A stretch of 64,000 nucleotides of DNA. Source: Geosiphon pyriformis (lineage: Eukaryota; Glomeromycota; Glomeromycetes; Archaeosporales; Geosiphonaceae). Numbering within the stretch: the first letter of the stretch is position 1; every line of letters begins with the position of its first letter. The notes beneath the pieces are model-generated. The model did no database searches and was not told the DNA's origin. It worked only from the letters and a program-made list of their open reading frames with translations. Of the stretch, positions 25,254 to 37,000 are shown piece after piece. The translations under genes were made by a program, and so were the position numbers. The stretch spans positions 699,326 to 763,325 of the forward strand of contig JAAOMT010000135.1 of NCBI GenBank assembly GCA_016748015.1, in the 5' to 3' direction.

Positions 25254-25271
25254 CCATGGAAGAGCACCAAA
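25254..25271 (-). promoter_or_regulatory. E2 candidate primer-binding site
   Basis: Minus-strand reading TTTGGTGCTCTTCCATGG follows the 5' LTR. It begins with TGG two bases in, as in E3. A tRNA ending GAGCACCA would pair; I cannot name it. Confidence 0.55.
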
Positions 25272-26264
25272 TGTTACCAGAGGTTTTTGGTCTCTTTTCT
25301 TAAATGTTGTTAATATCTGTTTATTGTAAATTCATGTTTTCTAGAAGTAGTTGAACCTCCAGTAACTAAAATTTATTTTCAAATTATAGGAGATAATTTG
25401 ACTTGCTGGGCTTATAAGTAGAATGGCCAATTTCATGTCAGTTACTTTATGTAGTTACGTTGTAGTAAACGTCAACTCTTTCCCAAGAATTGCTTGTCTG
25501 GAAGCTTACTAAAATGTGTAGTTATTTTGCTGTGAAAGTCAACTCTTCTACAGGAATCTTGTCTGTAGACTACCCTAATGATTGTAATAAGAAAAGAAAA
25601 GAAAAATAAAAGAATTGTAAAAAAAATAAAATTTTGTCAAGGGAAATGTTTTCTATCTAGGCCTAAAGTCACTAACAGTTTTACTGAAATTGGTAGCTAA
25701 TCAATTTCAAAACATTAGTTGGGTTTTGGGGATTTTCTAAGTACAATAATTAAAAAATTTGGTTTTTTGAATTTATTTGATATTTATTTCTTTTTGTGTG
25801 TATAGAAAGAGTTCTAAGTAATAAATCTAAAGTAAGATACATTTTCTTGAAGAGAAAAGCTTTTTTTTTATACAACTTGTTGTAGTACTAATCTATGAAC
25901 TTGCACTTTTTCTCTTTGCTCAAATTTTGGCAAACTAAAGATACATTTTAATGAACTACAAATTATTTCGCTGAACTATTAATTAATTTGTGTGAACTAT
26001 TCATAATTTCGGCGAATTTCTATAAATTTCGGCGAATTTCATATAAATTTCAGTAAATTTCAGAATGTTACAAAGTTCAGGGTATTGTGTAATTTGATCA
26101 TTTTATTTTCTGTTGTACTAATTGGATTATTAATTGAATCGTGATATGTGATAAATTGATTAAATAATAAGTAATAATTTGAATTGATATTAACATGTTA
26201 ATTAATGATAGGAATTATAAGAATAATTTCATGCTAATTAATAGCTAAAATTCTATTGGTAACA
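25272..26264 (-). repeat. E2 5' LTR
   Basis: Same termini as the 3' LTR (TGTTACCAGAGG, TTGGTAACA on the plus strand). Length 993 bp. Confidence 0.93.
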
Positions 26265-26268
26265 ACAT

Positions 26269-26648
26269 ATAACTTAATAGAAACACTAGAAAACAAAAGA
26301 CACAATAACCAACTACTAGATAAACCAGTTGAATTTAAGATTGAAGACAAAGTACTATTATATCATACCAAAGCAGAAAAACAATAGAATAGAAAATTTG
26401 ATCTCAAATGAGATGAACTATTTCACATAGAAGAAATTCTTAGAAATAAAGCTTATAAATTATGGTTGAACAACAAAATCTTAACCAAAGTGGCACATAG
26501 TGATTGACTGAAATCATATTACTATATAGTGTCACCATATACCAGTAATATTCTACAATTAGGAGTACAGAAAATACTAGTCCAACCAGACAAGATTCTA
26601 TGAGATCTGGAACCAATCATAATCATTAAACCAAATACATCAAATTAA
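26269..26648 (+). pseudogene. E0 integrase ORF, C-terminal part
   Basis: Continues the E0 integrase after E2. Contains the basic region and GPY/F-like segment (KAEKQ, then HIEEILRNKAYKL) and ends near IIIIKPNTSN-stop. Stops and W/Q losses are frequent. Confidence 0.75.
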
Positions 26649-26703
26649 ACAACCAAAAAAGTATAAAAAGACATGGTATATGTGACAAAAACAATAAAAA
26701 AAA

Positions 26704-27333
26704 ATGGAAATTACTAATAACATATACACACTGGCACAATAACTCTTCCAACTAATTCAACAACAGAATATGGAAATTACTATTAACCAATAAACTATTT
26801 AATACTGGAATACCAAAAAAATATGCCAATACAAAGTACAGAAGAAACCAAAAAGCACTGTTGACAAAATAATTCTAAAAGTAAAATTAGCAATAGAAGA
26901 ACCAACAAGTGTTACTCCATATCAAGAAGTAATTAAAAAAACTTGGAAGTAGTAGGTACAACAATTTTTAAGAAACTTTTGTTATTTCCATTTGGAACAA
27001 CATCTAAATATCCAAAACTTATATATGGATAAAACAAAGCAATTATTTGATCCAAAAATATTACAATAACTTAAACAATTTGTGGAAAAAAACAATCTAA
27101 CCACACAAGCATGAGTTATTTATCAATTACAAATTGGATTTTAAGATTGATCTGAAATTTTACTCAATCCAGAAATGAACTCCATTACCATTAACCAAAT
27201 GAGAAAAATAACTAATGCCCAATTTGAAGAATTACAAAACAAGATAACACAAGTAATTCTTGAAAAAAAAATTCAAGAAATACTCAAAAATAAAGAATTA
27301 GAATTAGAAAATTTCGATGGAGCTCAATATTAA
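26704..27333 (+). pseudogene. E0 ORF3, unknown protein
   Basis: Starts MEITNNIYTLAQ and ends GAQY-stop right before the purine tract. Colinear with E3 ORF3, including SITINQMRKITNAQFEELQNKIT near 27180-27250. Several Gln and Trp codons are now stops. Function unknown. Confidence 0.65.
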
Positions 27334-27346
27334 AAAGAGAGAATAA

Positions 27347-28216
27347 TGTTACTCATGAAATATAGGAAGTATATTAGTATATAAATTAGTCAATCAAAAG
27401 TAGCTATAGTAGATATGGAATTTCAGGATTCTTTTTAAGAGAAATTGCAGAATTCCAGAAATTTCAGGATTCTTATACAAAGAATCACAGGATTCCAAAA
27501 TTCTAGGATTCTTTTCAAAGGAATTGCAGAATTTCAGAAATTCCAGAAATTCTGGTATGAAGAATTAAGAAATTGAGAAATCTTAATTATGTATATATAA
27601 TGGTAATATTAGAAGTAAAAAAAAACAAATTTCTCAGTTTAAATCTAATCTAAGCAACCTTTCATATTACAAATATTAATAAATAATTATTCACTATTTC
27701 AAATCCATTCTTCACTATCAACTCTCTATGTTAATAGTAATCAATACTTAAATACACTGGAACAATAACTCTTGATCACAGCTATTGATGGAATATTAAC
27801 TTGTAATTGTCTTGGCTTATTTCTTTATTTTCTTTTATTTTCTTTTATTTTCTTTGTTATTTCTTTTTGTTTTACTAATTGATTAAGGATTAAAAGTGCT
27901 GAGTTACAGACATCATAAGGACTGGTAAAAGACCCATAAAACAAAGATAGAGAACTCATAGATTTGAGGATAGCTTACCAAGAAAATTACCAGCCACCAC
28001 ACTAAAAAAAAAATTTGATGAAATTGTGATTCTGGAAGGCAACTGAAAAACAACTATTGAATTTCTGTCTATTATACAAAAAACTCCACCAAAATCTTCA
28101 AATCACGAAAACTTTCAGATCATGAAAACCTTTAAAAACCAACATTATTATATCAATTGAGCACCAAGTTATGGATTTGTTATTTGCTTTAAGACCCCAA
28201 ATAATCACCTGTAATA
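27347..28216 (+). repeat. E0 3' LTR
   Basis: Begins TGTTACTCATG and ends CTGTAATA (C-to-T change of GTAACA). Homologous over its length to both E3 LTRs. A tract GAGAGAATAA precedes it. Contains a TATA-like GTATATATAA at 27591-27600 and the imperfect GGAATTCC repeats (27418-27565). Confidence 0.9.
27418..27565 (+). repeat. Imperfect GAATTC-rich repeats in the E0/E3 LTR
   Basis: Repeated blocks of the form CAGGATTCYTNTNAGAGGAATTGCAG alternate in near-palindromic order. The same cluster occurs at 33163-33312 and 42503-42650. It could fold into hairpins in RNA or single-stranded DNA. Confidence 0.7.
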
Positions 28217-30830
28217 CCAGTTAAAAACAAATGCTTATTACTTTAATACTTAAACTTTGGATTAATTTATTGTTGATCTAAAGAATAAATTAATCAAAAA
28301 AGTTTGTTTATATGTTTTAACAAATTTAGTTATTGTTATTCAACATATAAAAAATTATAAAATAGTTATAAAAAAAGCAAATTATACCAAATTTATTAAC
28401 CTTGTAATTGAAAAAACCAGTTCAACAGCTAAAAAAAAATTGACTAACTTACCAAAAAGGTTGAACTTACTTTGCCAATTAAAAATATCAATTACTATAA
28501 TAATAAATTCAAGAAAATTTTTTATTAAGCTTTAACAGTTAAGTTGTTATTATTCTAAATTCCAAAACACTAAAAATATAATTGCCAAAAAATACAAAAA
28601 GACCAACAACAACAGAATAATTAATATTATTTTTTAATATAATAGTAATTATACAATCTATTATTATTTATTTATTATTTACCAAAATTTTAATTTAATT
28701 ATTATTGGTTTGTTTTATTACAACAATATTATGAATTATTCTCAGTTCAAAGTTATTAATTATTAGCAAAAAAATTGGTTCAATTTAACTAATTTATATT
28801 ACAAATTTATTTTTAGTTAAATAACAACAGAATTGGTTCTAATAATTAATTAGTACTTTGCAATAATTATCAACAACCACCCAGATATTTTTATATTCAA
28901 TTTAGTTATCTTATAATGCTTAAAAAGCATGAATTTTTATTATACTGTATTTTTAAAAAATAGAGCTACAACACAATATCAAAAATAGCCAAAAATGCAA
29001 ATATTTTAGACATTTTCTGTTTAAATTTAAAGCCAATAAATTATCTTTTTTACTTAGCAATATAGCAACTTCAGAACAAAAAACAATTATAGCAATATAT
29101 ACCAAAACTAAAATTGAAAGAAAAATTAATTTGATTGATTTTAAATAATAAGTTTGTTAAAAGTACTAGTTAATATAAAAATTAAAATAAAATATTAATA
29201 AATCTGTCCAAATAATAATTGTTATTGCAGATAATATAAAAAAAATATCAATTTAAAAAATCAACAATTTTTTTTTACAATTAACAAAATTACTATTCTA
29301 ATTAAAGTTTTTATAATAAATATATTTTAATATTAAGTTTTTGTTAGAAATAATTAACTTTTTAAAACCAATACAAATTTAGATTGAAAAACCCAAAAAC
29401 TAAAAATCTTTTATTAAAAACAATATACTAAAATACTTGTTATTTATAATACTTTTAATAAATAATTCAAAAAAGTCTTAATATTTAAATTTAAAGAAAA
29501 ACAAAAAAAACCAATTACTAAAACTTATATAATACTTAATTTTTGGCTTAATTAAACTGAAAAAACAGAACAATTATTTAATATATTCACATTACAATCA
29601 ATATTATCATAATATTAAAATATTTAAACAAAAAAACAGTTAATATATTTCTTATTCAAAGTCATAATTATGAAAACAACTAACTTATATTTTACTAAAA
29701 TATAAAAATTATAACAAAAAACTTTTATTCATAAAAGTTTGTATTTTATTTAAAGAAAATTATAAAACTTATACTTGTTATTACTATAAAGTCTATTATA
29801 AAAAACAATTTGGCAATCTTAAATAAAGTAAAAAATAAAACAACATATTTTATTTTACATATAAAAAATTATTATTTAAAAAATACAATTGAATTAATAT
29901 TGTAATAATAAAAAAATCTGTAATCAAACTTGTCAATATACTTTTTTTATTTTAGAAAAAGCAAAATAAAGCATTTTATTTACAGTAGTTTATAATAATA
30001 CTTTTAATAAATTCTACTATTATTTATATAATATTAAAATAATTTATAAACTTGTAATAATTCTGATTAATAGAAGAATTCAAGCAAATATTTGCTAAAT
30101 TAAAAAAGCTAAGTATATTGAATATATAATAAAATTAATTCAATTATAAAAATAAAATAAAACTTTATTACTTAACTTTTAATTATGTTTACTTTTTTAA
30201 AGAAACTTAAATTCAATAATTAAAATAAATAAACATCTAACTTTACAAAAAATGTATTATGTTTTATAATAATCAATAGTATTTTGAATGTTATGTTTTT
30301 AGCATATTATTACTAGTTAAAAATAACCAAGATAAAATTAAATTTGGAACACAAAAAACACACCAAAAATTTTAACAATTTTAATTTACTTTATTAAAAA
30401 CCAATTTGTTTTACAATTCAAATATTTTAATTATAATAAGCAAAAAATCAAACTAAAAAAATCCATAAAATTAATACAGAATATAATTTTTATATTCAAA
30501 AAAAAATATCTTGGTCTTATAACTAAAATTATTAACAAAAATTAACTTAAAAATTGCTTTCAAAATCTTATAAAAAACAATAATACAAATTGTTTTTTAA
30601 TTATTATTAATAAGCAAAAAAATCAATGTTAAAAAAAAATTATAAATACAAAATATACTAAAGATATTATAGTAATATTTTAGAATAAAACCAAAAAACT
30701 ATTCAAAATCAAACATGTCAAAAAGATTGCTTAAGTTATTTATTTATTCTTAATTAAAATTTTGAATTTGCTATTAATTCAAAATCATAAAAAACTTGGC
30801 AATAATAAAAAAAAAATTCGAAATTTTGGA
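28217..30830 (+). pseudogene. Hypermutated AT-rich fossil of an E2/E6-family gypsy (gag to dUTPase)
   Basis: It looks like AT-rich spacer but is colinear with E6 Gag-Pol. 28230-28440 aligns codon for codon with the E6 gag segment at 63774-63550. About 28970-29150 matches the protease N-part (NANILDIF). About 29740-29850 matches the first cysteine module (YKTYTCYYYK). About 30080-30160 matches the segment before the second module. About 30470-30800 matches dUTPase. Differences are overwhelmingly C-to-T and G-to-A. It starts exactly at the right end of E0, so E0 inserted into it, and its 5' part should lie left of the window. The right end is at or near the LINE tail at 30830. Confidence 0.82.
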
Positions 30831-30834
30831 TTAA

Positions 30835-31150
30835 CTAAATAATTATTATTATTAAAGTTTAACAAATAAAGCCCAAAAGCTATCTAAAACAATACATCAA
30901 AAAATCAATTTAAACTAGGTGCTAATTATGTATTTTTTATACATGACCAGCCACTCGAACCAGTCAAGGACACACTATGCTAATGCTACAGAAAAAAACT
31001 TACCCAAAAATAACATCTTTTGAATAACAGAAAACAAAGTTGTACTGCAAGAAACCAAATCAACTAGCCACTTGGCAGTTTTAAAGAAATCAGTTTTAAC
31101 ATTAACAGATTCATGCTCCCAAAGGGACATTAAGTTGGAAAACATCTTAT
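30835..31150 (-). mobile_element. 5'-truncated ORF1-only LINE derivative (H-trunc)
   Basis: On the minus strand it encodes only the end of ORF1 (31150-30975, FSNLMSLWEHESVNVKTD), then the shared LINE 3' tail (30974-30850) and a TAA-repeat end. It aligns with H-A from 32235 down to 31921. 5' truncation is typical of target-primed reverse transcription. Confidence 0.8.
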
Positions 31151-31920
31151 TAAAAAAGCATATAAGAATCAAAAAAAGAAATAAAATAAAATAACAACTT
31201 CATCTTAATCTTTCTCTTATTAATTTCTCTTTCTCTACTTTTAAGTATTTGAATATCTTGGGATAAAAGATCACTTGTTAGTTATTTCCTACCCTTTTCC
31301 TGAAACATATAATTATAGTATTTAAAGATTATTGAATAAAACATAACTGAAGAGTATATCTAATATCTGATATTGAATTCTAAGAGTACCAACATGAGAC
31401 ATAGAATTATACCAGTGTGTAATTATTTGTTGACAGTACAGACTATCTCTTTACCTTCAAATTCCCCAGTTATCTTTTGAAAAGTATAGCAACTGAAATA
31501 TTTTATGAGACTGATCTTGCACATTGAATTCATACTTATTCAATTCACTCTTTGAAGTTAAATTTCTTTTGATTTTTTTCATCATTTTACAATTCTGTTC
31601 TTCTTTGTTATCTATTAATTTGTTACTCCAATTTATAATAATAATACAATACACTAATAAAAAACCTTTTTTTTTGTTAATATTATATTTTTAAAGTATG
31701 ATAAAAAAAATATTAATAAATTTATATCTTGACAATAATTAAAAAGTTATATCAAAATATGTTAAAATTTTTTTAACATTAAATATAAAAATATTTCTTG
31801 TTATTTACCTAAATAATATAAAAAAATAGCTATTTTTTTTATAAAAAATAATGAATTTTTTCTATTTGTGACAAAAAAAAAAGATAATTATTACTTAAAT
31901 TTACTTTATATATTAGAGTA
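31151..31920. other. Unassigned spacer, possible decayed coding remnant
   Basis: 31151-31660 is less AT-extreme than its surroundings. On the minus strand at 31654-31457 it has a 65-codon frame (INWSNKLIDNKEE ... KSELNKYEF) that I do not recognise and that matches none of the transposon frames here. 31661-31920 is A/T-rich with no visible gene. It could be pre-insertion genomic DNA or a gene relic. Confidence 0.35.
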
Positions 31921-32060
31921 TTTTTATTATTATTATTAAAGTTTTAATAAGCAAGACCCAAAAGCCACTTAAAACAATATATCAAACTAAGTAATCTAAA
32001 CTAGGTGTTAATCATGTATTTTCTACACGTGACCAGCCACTTGGACCAGTCAAGAACACA

Positions 32061-33094
32061 CTATGCTGATGTTACAGAAGAAAACTTACCCAAAAACAAC
32101 ATCTTTTGAATGACAGAAAACAAAGTTGCATTGCAAGAAACCAAACAAACTAGCCACTTGGCAGTTTTAAAAGAATCAGTTTTAACATCAACAGACTTAT
32201 GTTTCTAAAAAGACATTAAGTTGGAAAACACCTCATCATCCACAACAGGTAAAAGCTTTGAATTACCAGATATATCAATGTCCTCTATGTAGTATTTCTT
32301 TTTCAAAGAAACCACTTTTCTCTCTAACTTACTAACAGTCCTATTAAAAGAATCCATATGCACCAAAACTTTATTGATTCTAAGACCAAAAGCACTACTT
32401 GAAACCAAATTACCATTAATAAACTGTTCAAAAGTTGTAACCAAAGAACCAATAGGCTTAACAATGGACTTAACCAAAGCAGAAAGCTTAGTTAAATCAG
32501 ATTTCAAAGAAGACAAACAGGACAGCACCAAAGAATCACCAACAACAACTGGAAAAAAGACAAAAAATGACAGAGATGGAAATTCAAAGGAGCTCAAAAG
32601 AGCAGAAGCCTTAGCATAAACCTTAGGACCAATAAAGCATGGTGTAAACATCTTGAGAAACTTGGAAGAAGGAGACAGAAAAACCTTATAGTCTACAGCC
32701 AGATAGCCCACTCTTAACACTTGAAACAATGTCAACAATCAGGAATTTCTTACTAAATATGGCATTTTCTCAATGTACCAGTTTTAACAATAGCAGAGTT
32801 CAAATCAGCTTGGGAACCAAATGTAACCAGAGCAAATTGGGAATAATAACTAAACTCAAGAAAACAAAGGATAAAACATGTCAAACCACCAGCTTGAGAA
32901 ATCATATCACTAATCTCAAAAGCTGTGCATCCAGAAGGAAGATTGACCAACTTGGCCTTAAACTTATTATGAGACAAAATATTCTCATTTTGATTCACCA
33001 AAAAGAGGATTCTAATACTATCCTTGCTCACCAAGACTAACCAATAATTCAAAGTAGATACAGCAAAGTCCAACTTCTTAAAATAAATCACCAT
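32061..33094 (-). pseudogene. H-A ORF1, C-terminal half
   Basis: Resumes at MVIYFKKLDFAV (second half of the RRM-like fold). Then comes SKDSIRILFLVNQNE and a degraded CCHC region near 32740 where two Cys-containing codons remain but Trp/Gln codons are stops. A frame slip follows. A coiled-coil-like C-terminal region (SALVKSIVKPIGSL ... LERKVVSLKKK) leads to a tail ending SSVTSA-stop at 32061. The C-terminal third differs more from H-B than the rest. Confidence 0.7.
33091..33094 (+). repeat. Left target duplication CCAT of E3
   Basis: The right copy at 43300-43303 reads CCAC, one transition different. Joining the flanks restores H-A ORF1 as aligned to H-B at about 46180-46200. Confidence 0.75.
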
Positions 33095-33968
33095 TGTTAC
33101 TCATAGAATATAGAAAATATATTAGCATATGAAATAGCCAATCAGAGATAGCTATAGTAAATGTGGAATTCTAAGATTCCTCTCAAGAGGAATTGCAGAA
33201 TTCTAAGAATTTCAGAATTCTCTGTGCAAGGAATCGCAGGATTCCAGAATTCCAGGATTTTTCTCAAAAGAAATTATAGAATTCCAGGAATCTCAGGATT
33301 CCTGAGGTGAAAAATCGAGGAATTAAGGAATCTCAATTATTTATATATAGCAGTAGTGTTAGAAGTAAAAAAGAAAGAATCCTTAGTTAGAAGACCTTTC
33401 TATTTAGATTTTATTTAAGCAACTTTCCAAATCACAAATATCAATAAATAATTATTCACTATCTCAATTCACTCTCTACTATTAATATTTCATGTTGATA
33501 GTAATTGATACTTAACCACACTGAAACAATAAATCTTAATTACAGCTATTGACAGAATACTAACTTGCAATTGCTTTTGTTATTTTCTTTATTTTCTTTT
33601 ATTTTCTTTTATTTCTTTTGTTATTTCTTTGGTTTTACTAAAATTGATTAAGGATTAAGCACTAAGATACAGACATCATAGGAACTGGTAAAAGACCCAT
33701 GAAACAAGGGTAGAACACTCATAGATTTGAGAATAGCTTACCAGAAAGATTACTGGCCACCATGCTGAGAAAGAAATTTGACAAAACTGCAGTTTCGGGA
33801 AGCTATGGATAAAACCATCAATTAAACCTCTGTTCATTATACAAAGAACTTAACTTTAAAACCTTCAGATACAACCAACATACCAGTATTACCAGTCTTG
33901 TCAAAATATTGAGCACCAAATTACAGATTTGTTATTTGATTTAAGACTCCAAATAATCATCTGTAACA
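33095..33968 (+). repeat. E3 5' LTR
   Basis: TGTTACTCATAG to CTGTAACA. TATA-like TATATATAG at 33342-33350 and a GAATTC-rich repeat cluster at 33163-33312. Differences from the 3' LTR are mostly transitions. Confidence 0.92.
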
Positions 33969-33970
33969 TT

Positions 33971-33988
33971 TGGTGCTTCCTGTGAGGT
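33971..33988 (+). promoter_or_regulatory. E3 candidate primer-binding site
   Basis: TGGTGCTTCCTGTGAGG starts two bases after the LTR. It would pair with a tRNA 3' end of GAAGCACCA; the tRNA is not identified. Confidence 0.55.
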
Positions 33989-34027
33989 ATAATCTTACAG
34001 AAAACCAGCACCAACAACTAATCAACA

Positions 34028-37000
34028 ATGGCAGAATCAGAAAGTATAGGAGCAAACCATTTAGGATTTGCGAAATCCTTATTTCAACACTACTGTTAAT
34101 ACTTGGGATTAAATTACAATCATATATTAGTGGAATCAGCCTTCAATTTCTACATCAATGAGAAAATTGTTTATTTGTTAGGAACATTAGTAAACACTGA
34201 ATCAGTGAAAAAAACTTTCTACCACAAATTAATACAAAACACCAGCTTATCAACAAATCATAATTTTGCATCCATTATCACTGAGATTAACAAAGAAATT
34301 GAACATCACACACAACAAAGATACCCAATTATCTACTCAAGTAAAGACAAAGAGAAACTACAAACACCAGCAATAACACCTCAACAGATCCAACCACCCA
34401 CTTGAAAAAAACACAGAGTTGAATCACTCACAAATCTATTATATCATTATACTCCAAAAAGTGCCATCCATATCACATTACCAAATGCATCTACATCAAA
34501 CATGACACCAACATTTGGATGATTCACATTTTAAAGTAAACAAAGGAAAACAGAATTACTAGAATCATATGACGAATATTTTGAAGAATTTAAATCGCAA
34601 TCGCCAATGCCATCAGGAATCTGATTACCACCACCTTCACCAGATTTTGGAATAGCCAATCCGTGGGAACCAACTGAATCGGAAAAAGAACAAGAAGAAG
34701 AAGAAGAGGAAGAAGAATCTGAAGATCAAGAATTCACTTACCAGAACCCGATTACTGAAAATCTGGATATTGAAACCTCAGAATTTCAGGCTCAGCAAAA
34801 TTAAAATCTAGAAAATCCAGAAATCAAAACTCTGAATATTCAGATACCGTTAATTCAGGATAATCAAAACCCCGAAACAATTAATCAGCAAAACTTACCT
34901 CCAGAAATTGTTATCAATTAGCCACCAATTGAACCGATTATTGAACTGATTCAACAGCAGCCACTCTAACAACTGATTCAACACCCACAACAGCCAATTC
35001 AACAGCCACCAGTACTACCTCTACAGCGACAACAACAACCCATGACATTTGCACCAATTGTGAAACTTAAGAAGTTCACTGGCAAAGAGGACAATGCCTA
35101 GGCATGGATCAATGACATTGCCAAAGCAATTATGGCGAATAACTGGAATGACCAAAGAGTCCTCCAAGTAATCCCATACTTTCTCCAGAATACTACTGAT
35201 TCCTGGTATTAAAGTTTAGCAGCCAGACCACAAACCTTCCAGAAATTCAAACTGGAATTCTTGAAATATTTTAGTAATAATAATAGTATTAATCACTTGG
35301 CCAACACTTTCACTACTATCAAACAAAAGGAAACTGAAACAGTCACCATTTATCTGGGATGATTCCATAGAAATCTGCAACAGATCCAAGCAATTGATGC
35401 TAACTATTTTACAGTGTCACAAATCCTCAACCAGTTTATCTATGGTCTGTGCAGTAGCATCTTGCAGTATGTATACACGTTGCATCTCAATACTCTTCAA
35501 GATGCAGTTATACACACCAGGAATTTCAAGTCAGCAAAGTTAGAGGCCAATCATACTCAAGCCATAAACCTAGTAATAAACAGACCATCTGAACTGGATT
35601 CTAAATTGAAACAATTCAGTGACTTCATTAACCAGAAGCTTGAGGGGTACTTAGCTAACAATCATGCAATTTATCAGCCACCCCAATGACACAATAATTT
35701 AGGAATCACAAATTGCCCAGAAAATCAGTTGTGTCCTTTATCATCCTCCAATCAGCCGTGGCAGCAAGAGACGCATATCTGCCATTATTGTGGTAAACAA
35801 GAACATTTAAAAATTGATTGTTGGTTAAGGATAAAAAACCAACGATCAAGAAATTAATATAGAAACTCCAATCACCAGTTTTCAACTCCAAGATATCAAT
35901 CAAATGCAGAAATATATTAACCAAATTACATACCTATAATGCAGCCACAAATTTATCAGCCACTAATTTATCAGCCAACAGCACCTGTCATTTATTACCC
36001 ACAGCCCCAACCTATTTATCAGCCGCAGTCTCAAGTAATCTACCAGCTGCAACAAATTCAAACACTGTTGCAGAACTTATCTCAAAACAGAACTCAAAGA
36101 CCGAAACTGACACAGCAAAGCTGGAAATTGTTAATGGTGATCTATTAACTGATCCCCAGTTTTACAGCACAACCATCAGGTTCTCAACAATGGAATTTGG
36201 GCACCAAGAACCCCCAAAACCAGAATTTCCAGAACTATTTAAGTTTTCTGGTTACCCCAGAAGACACTACTACTAACCACTCGGAAACCCACCAACAACT
36301 CACACTTACCAGCAACCATTACTGAAAACAAATTACTTGTAGCCATCTTCCTCTTTGACTTAGAAGAAATGATTAACACTCTGTTATTTAGTGGAGCTGC
36401 TCTCAAAGAAAAACCGATCACTGCAATGTACACCGATGTGAAAGTTGATAATCATGCCATTAAACTGATCCTAGATAGTGAATTAGCTGGCAGTATTATT
36501 ACATGTCAACTCATGGACTAATTAAGTCACTGAGTTGATCATGCTGCCAGTACATGAATAATCACTGTTGATAGAGCAACCAAAACTCCTATTAGCAAAA
36601 TTGATGACTTCCCTATAGAAGGCATTGGCATAATTATCTCAATCAAAGTACTAGTTATAGAAGCCACTCAGTACTAAGTGCTAATTGGTAATGATTGGCT
36701 CACCAAAACAAATACTATCCTCGATTGAACCACTCAGAAGTTGCAACTTAGCCAAAACAGCCAACACACATGAGTACCAGCAACATATGGCCATTTCAAA
36801 CCCAGTCACATGTCAGCCTCACTAATCAACTTGGAAAAAAAGAAGCCAAAACCCACTTGGGAAGCATACCAAGTGTTGTGGGCCAATGTCAACCATAATG
36901 AACTGCTCCCAATACTTGTCTGGGATGACAATGACTAAGAAAAGGGAAAAGAAAAGGAAGAACTTATCTGGAACACTGACCAAGTCTGAGAAATCAACAA

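Larger units (their letters stand above)
16319..26264 (-). mobile_element. E2: Ty3/gypsy retrotransposon with both LTRs, inserted in E0 integrase
   Basis: LTRs of 991 and 993 bp flank one Gag-Pol frame, a separate integrase ORF and ORF3, all on the minus strand. A 4-bp target duplication (ACAT), a primer-binding candidate (25254-25271) and a purine tract (17310-17325) are visible. In the first ~250 bp the LTRs differ at roughly one position in twenty, mainly by transitions, so E2 is clearly younger than E1. It belongs to the same family as E6. Confidence 0.93.
1..28216 (+). mobile_element. E0: Ty3/gypsy LTR retrotransposon, 5'-incomplete, split by two nested insertions
   Basis: The element is visible in three pieces: 1-536 (protease), 11933-16318 (zinc modules, dUTPase, RT, RNase H, integrase N-part) and 26265-28216 (integrase C-part, ORF3, 3' LTR). 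The pieces become contiguous when E1 and E2 are removed with one copy of each 4-bp target duplication, and the joined order matches E3. Its 5' LTR and gag lie left of the window. The 3' LTR at 27347-28216 is the same family as the E3 LTRs. The right flank (28217 onward) is gag sequence of an older element, so E0 was itself inserted into a gypsy copy. Coding regions carry many stops and frameshifts. Confidence 0.9.

Noticed and set aside
28217-30830. Centromere-like or mitochondrial AT-rich DNA
   Set aside because: Codon-level colinearity with gypsy Gag-Pol explains the segment without it.
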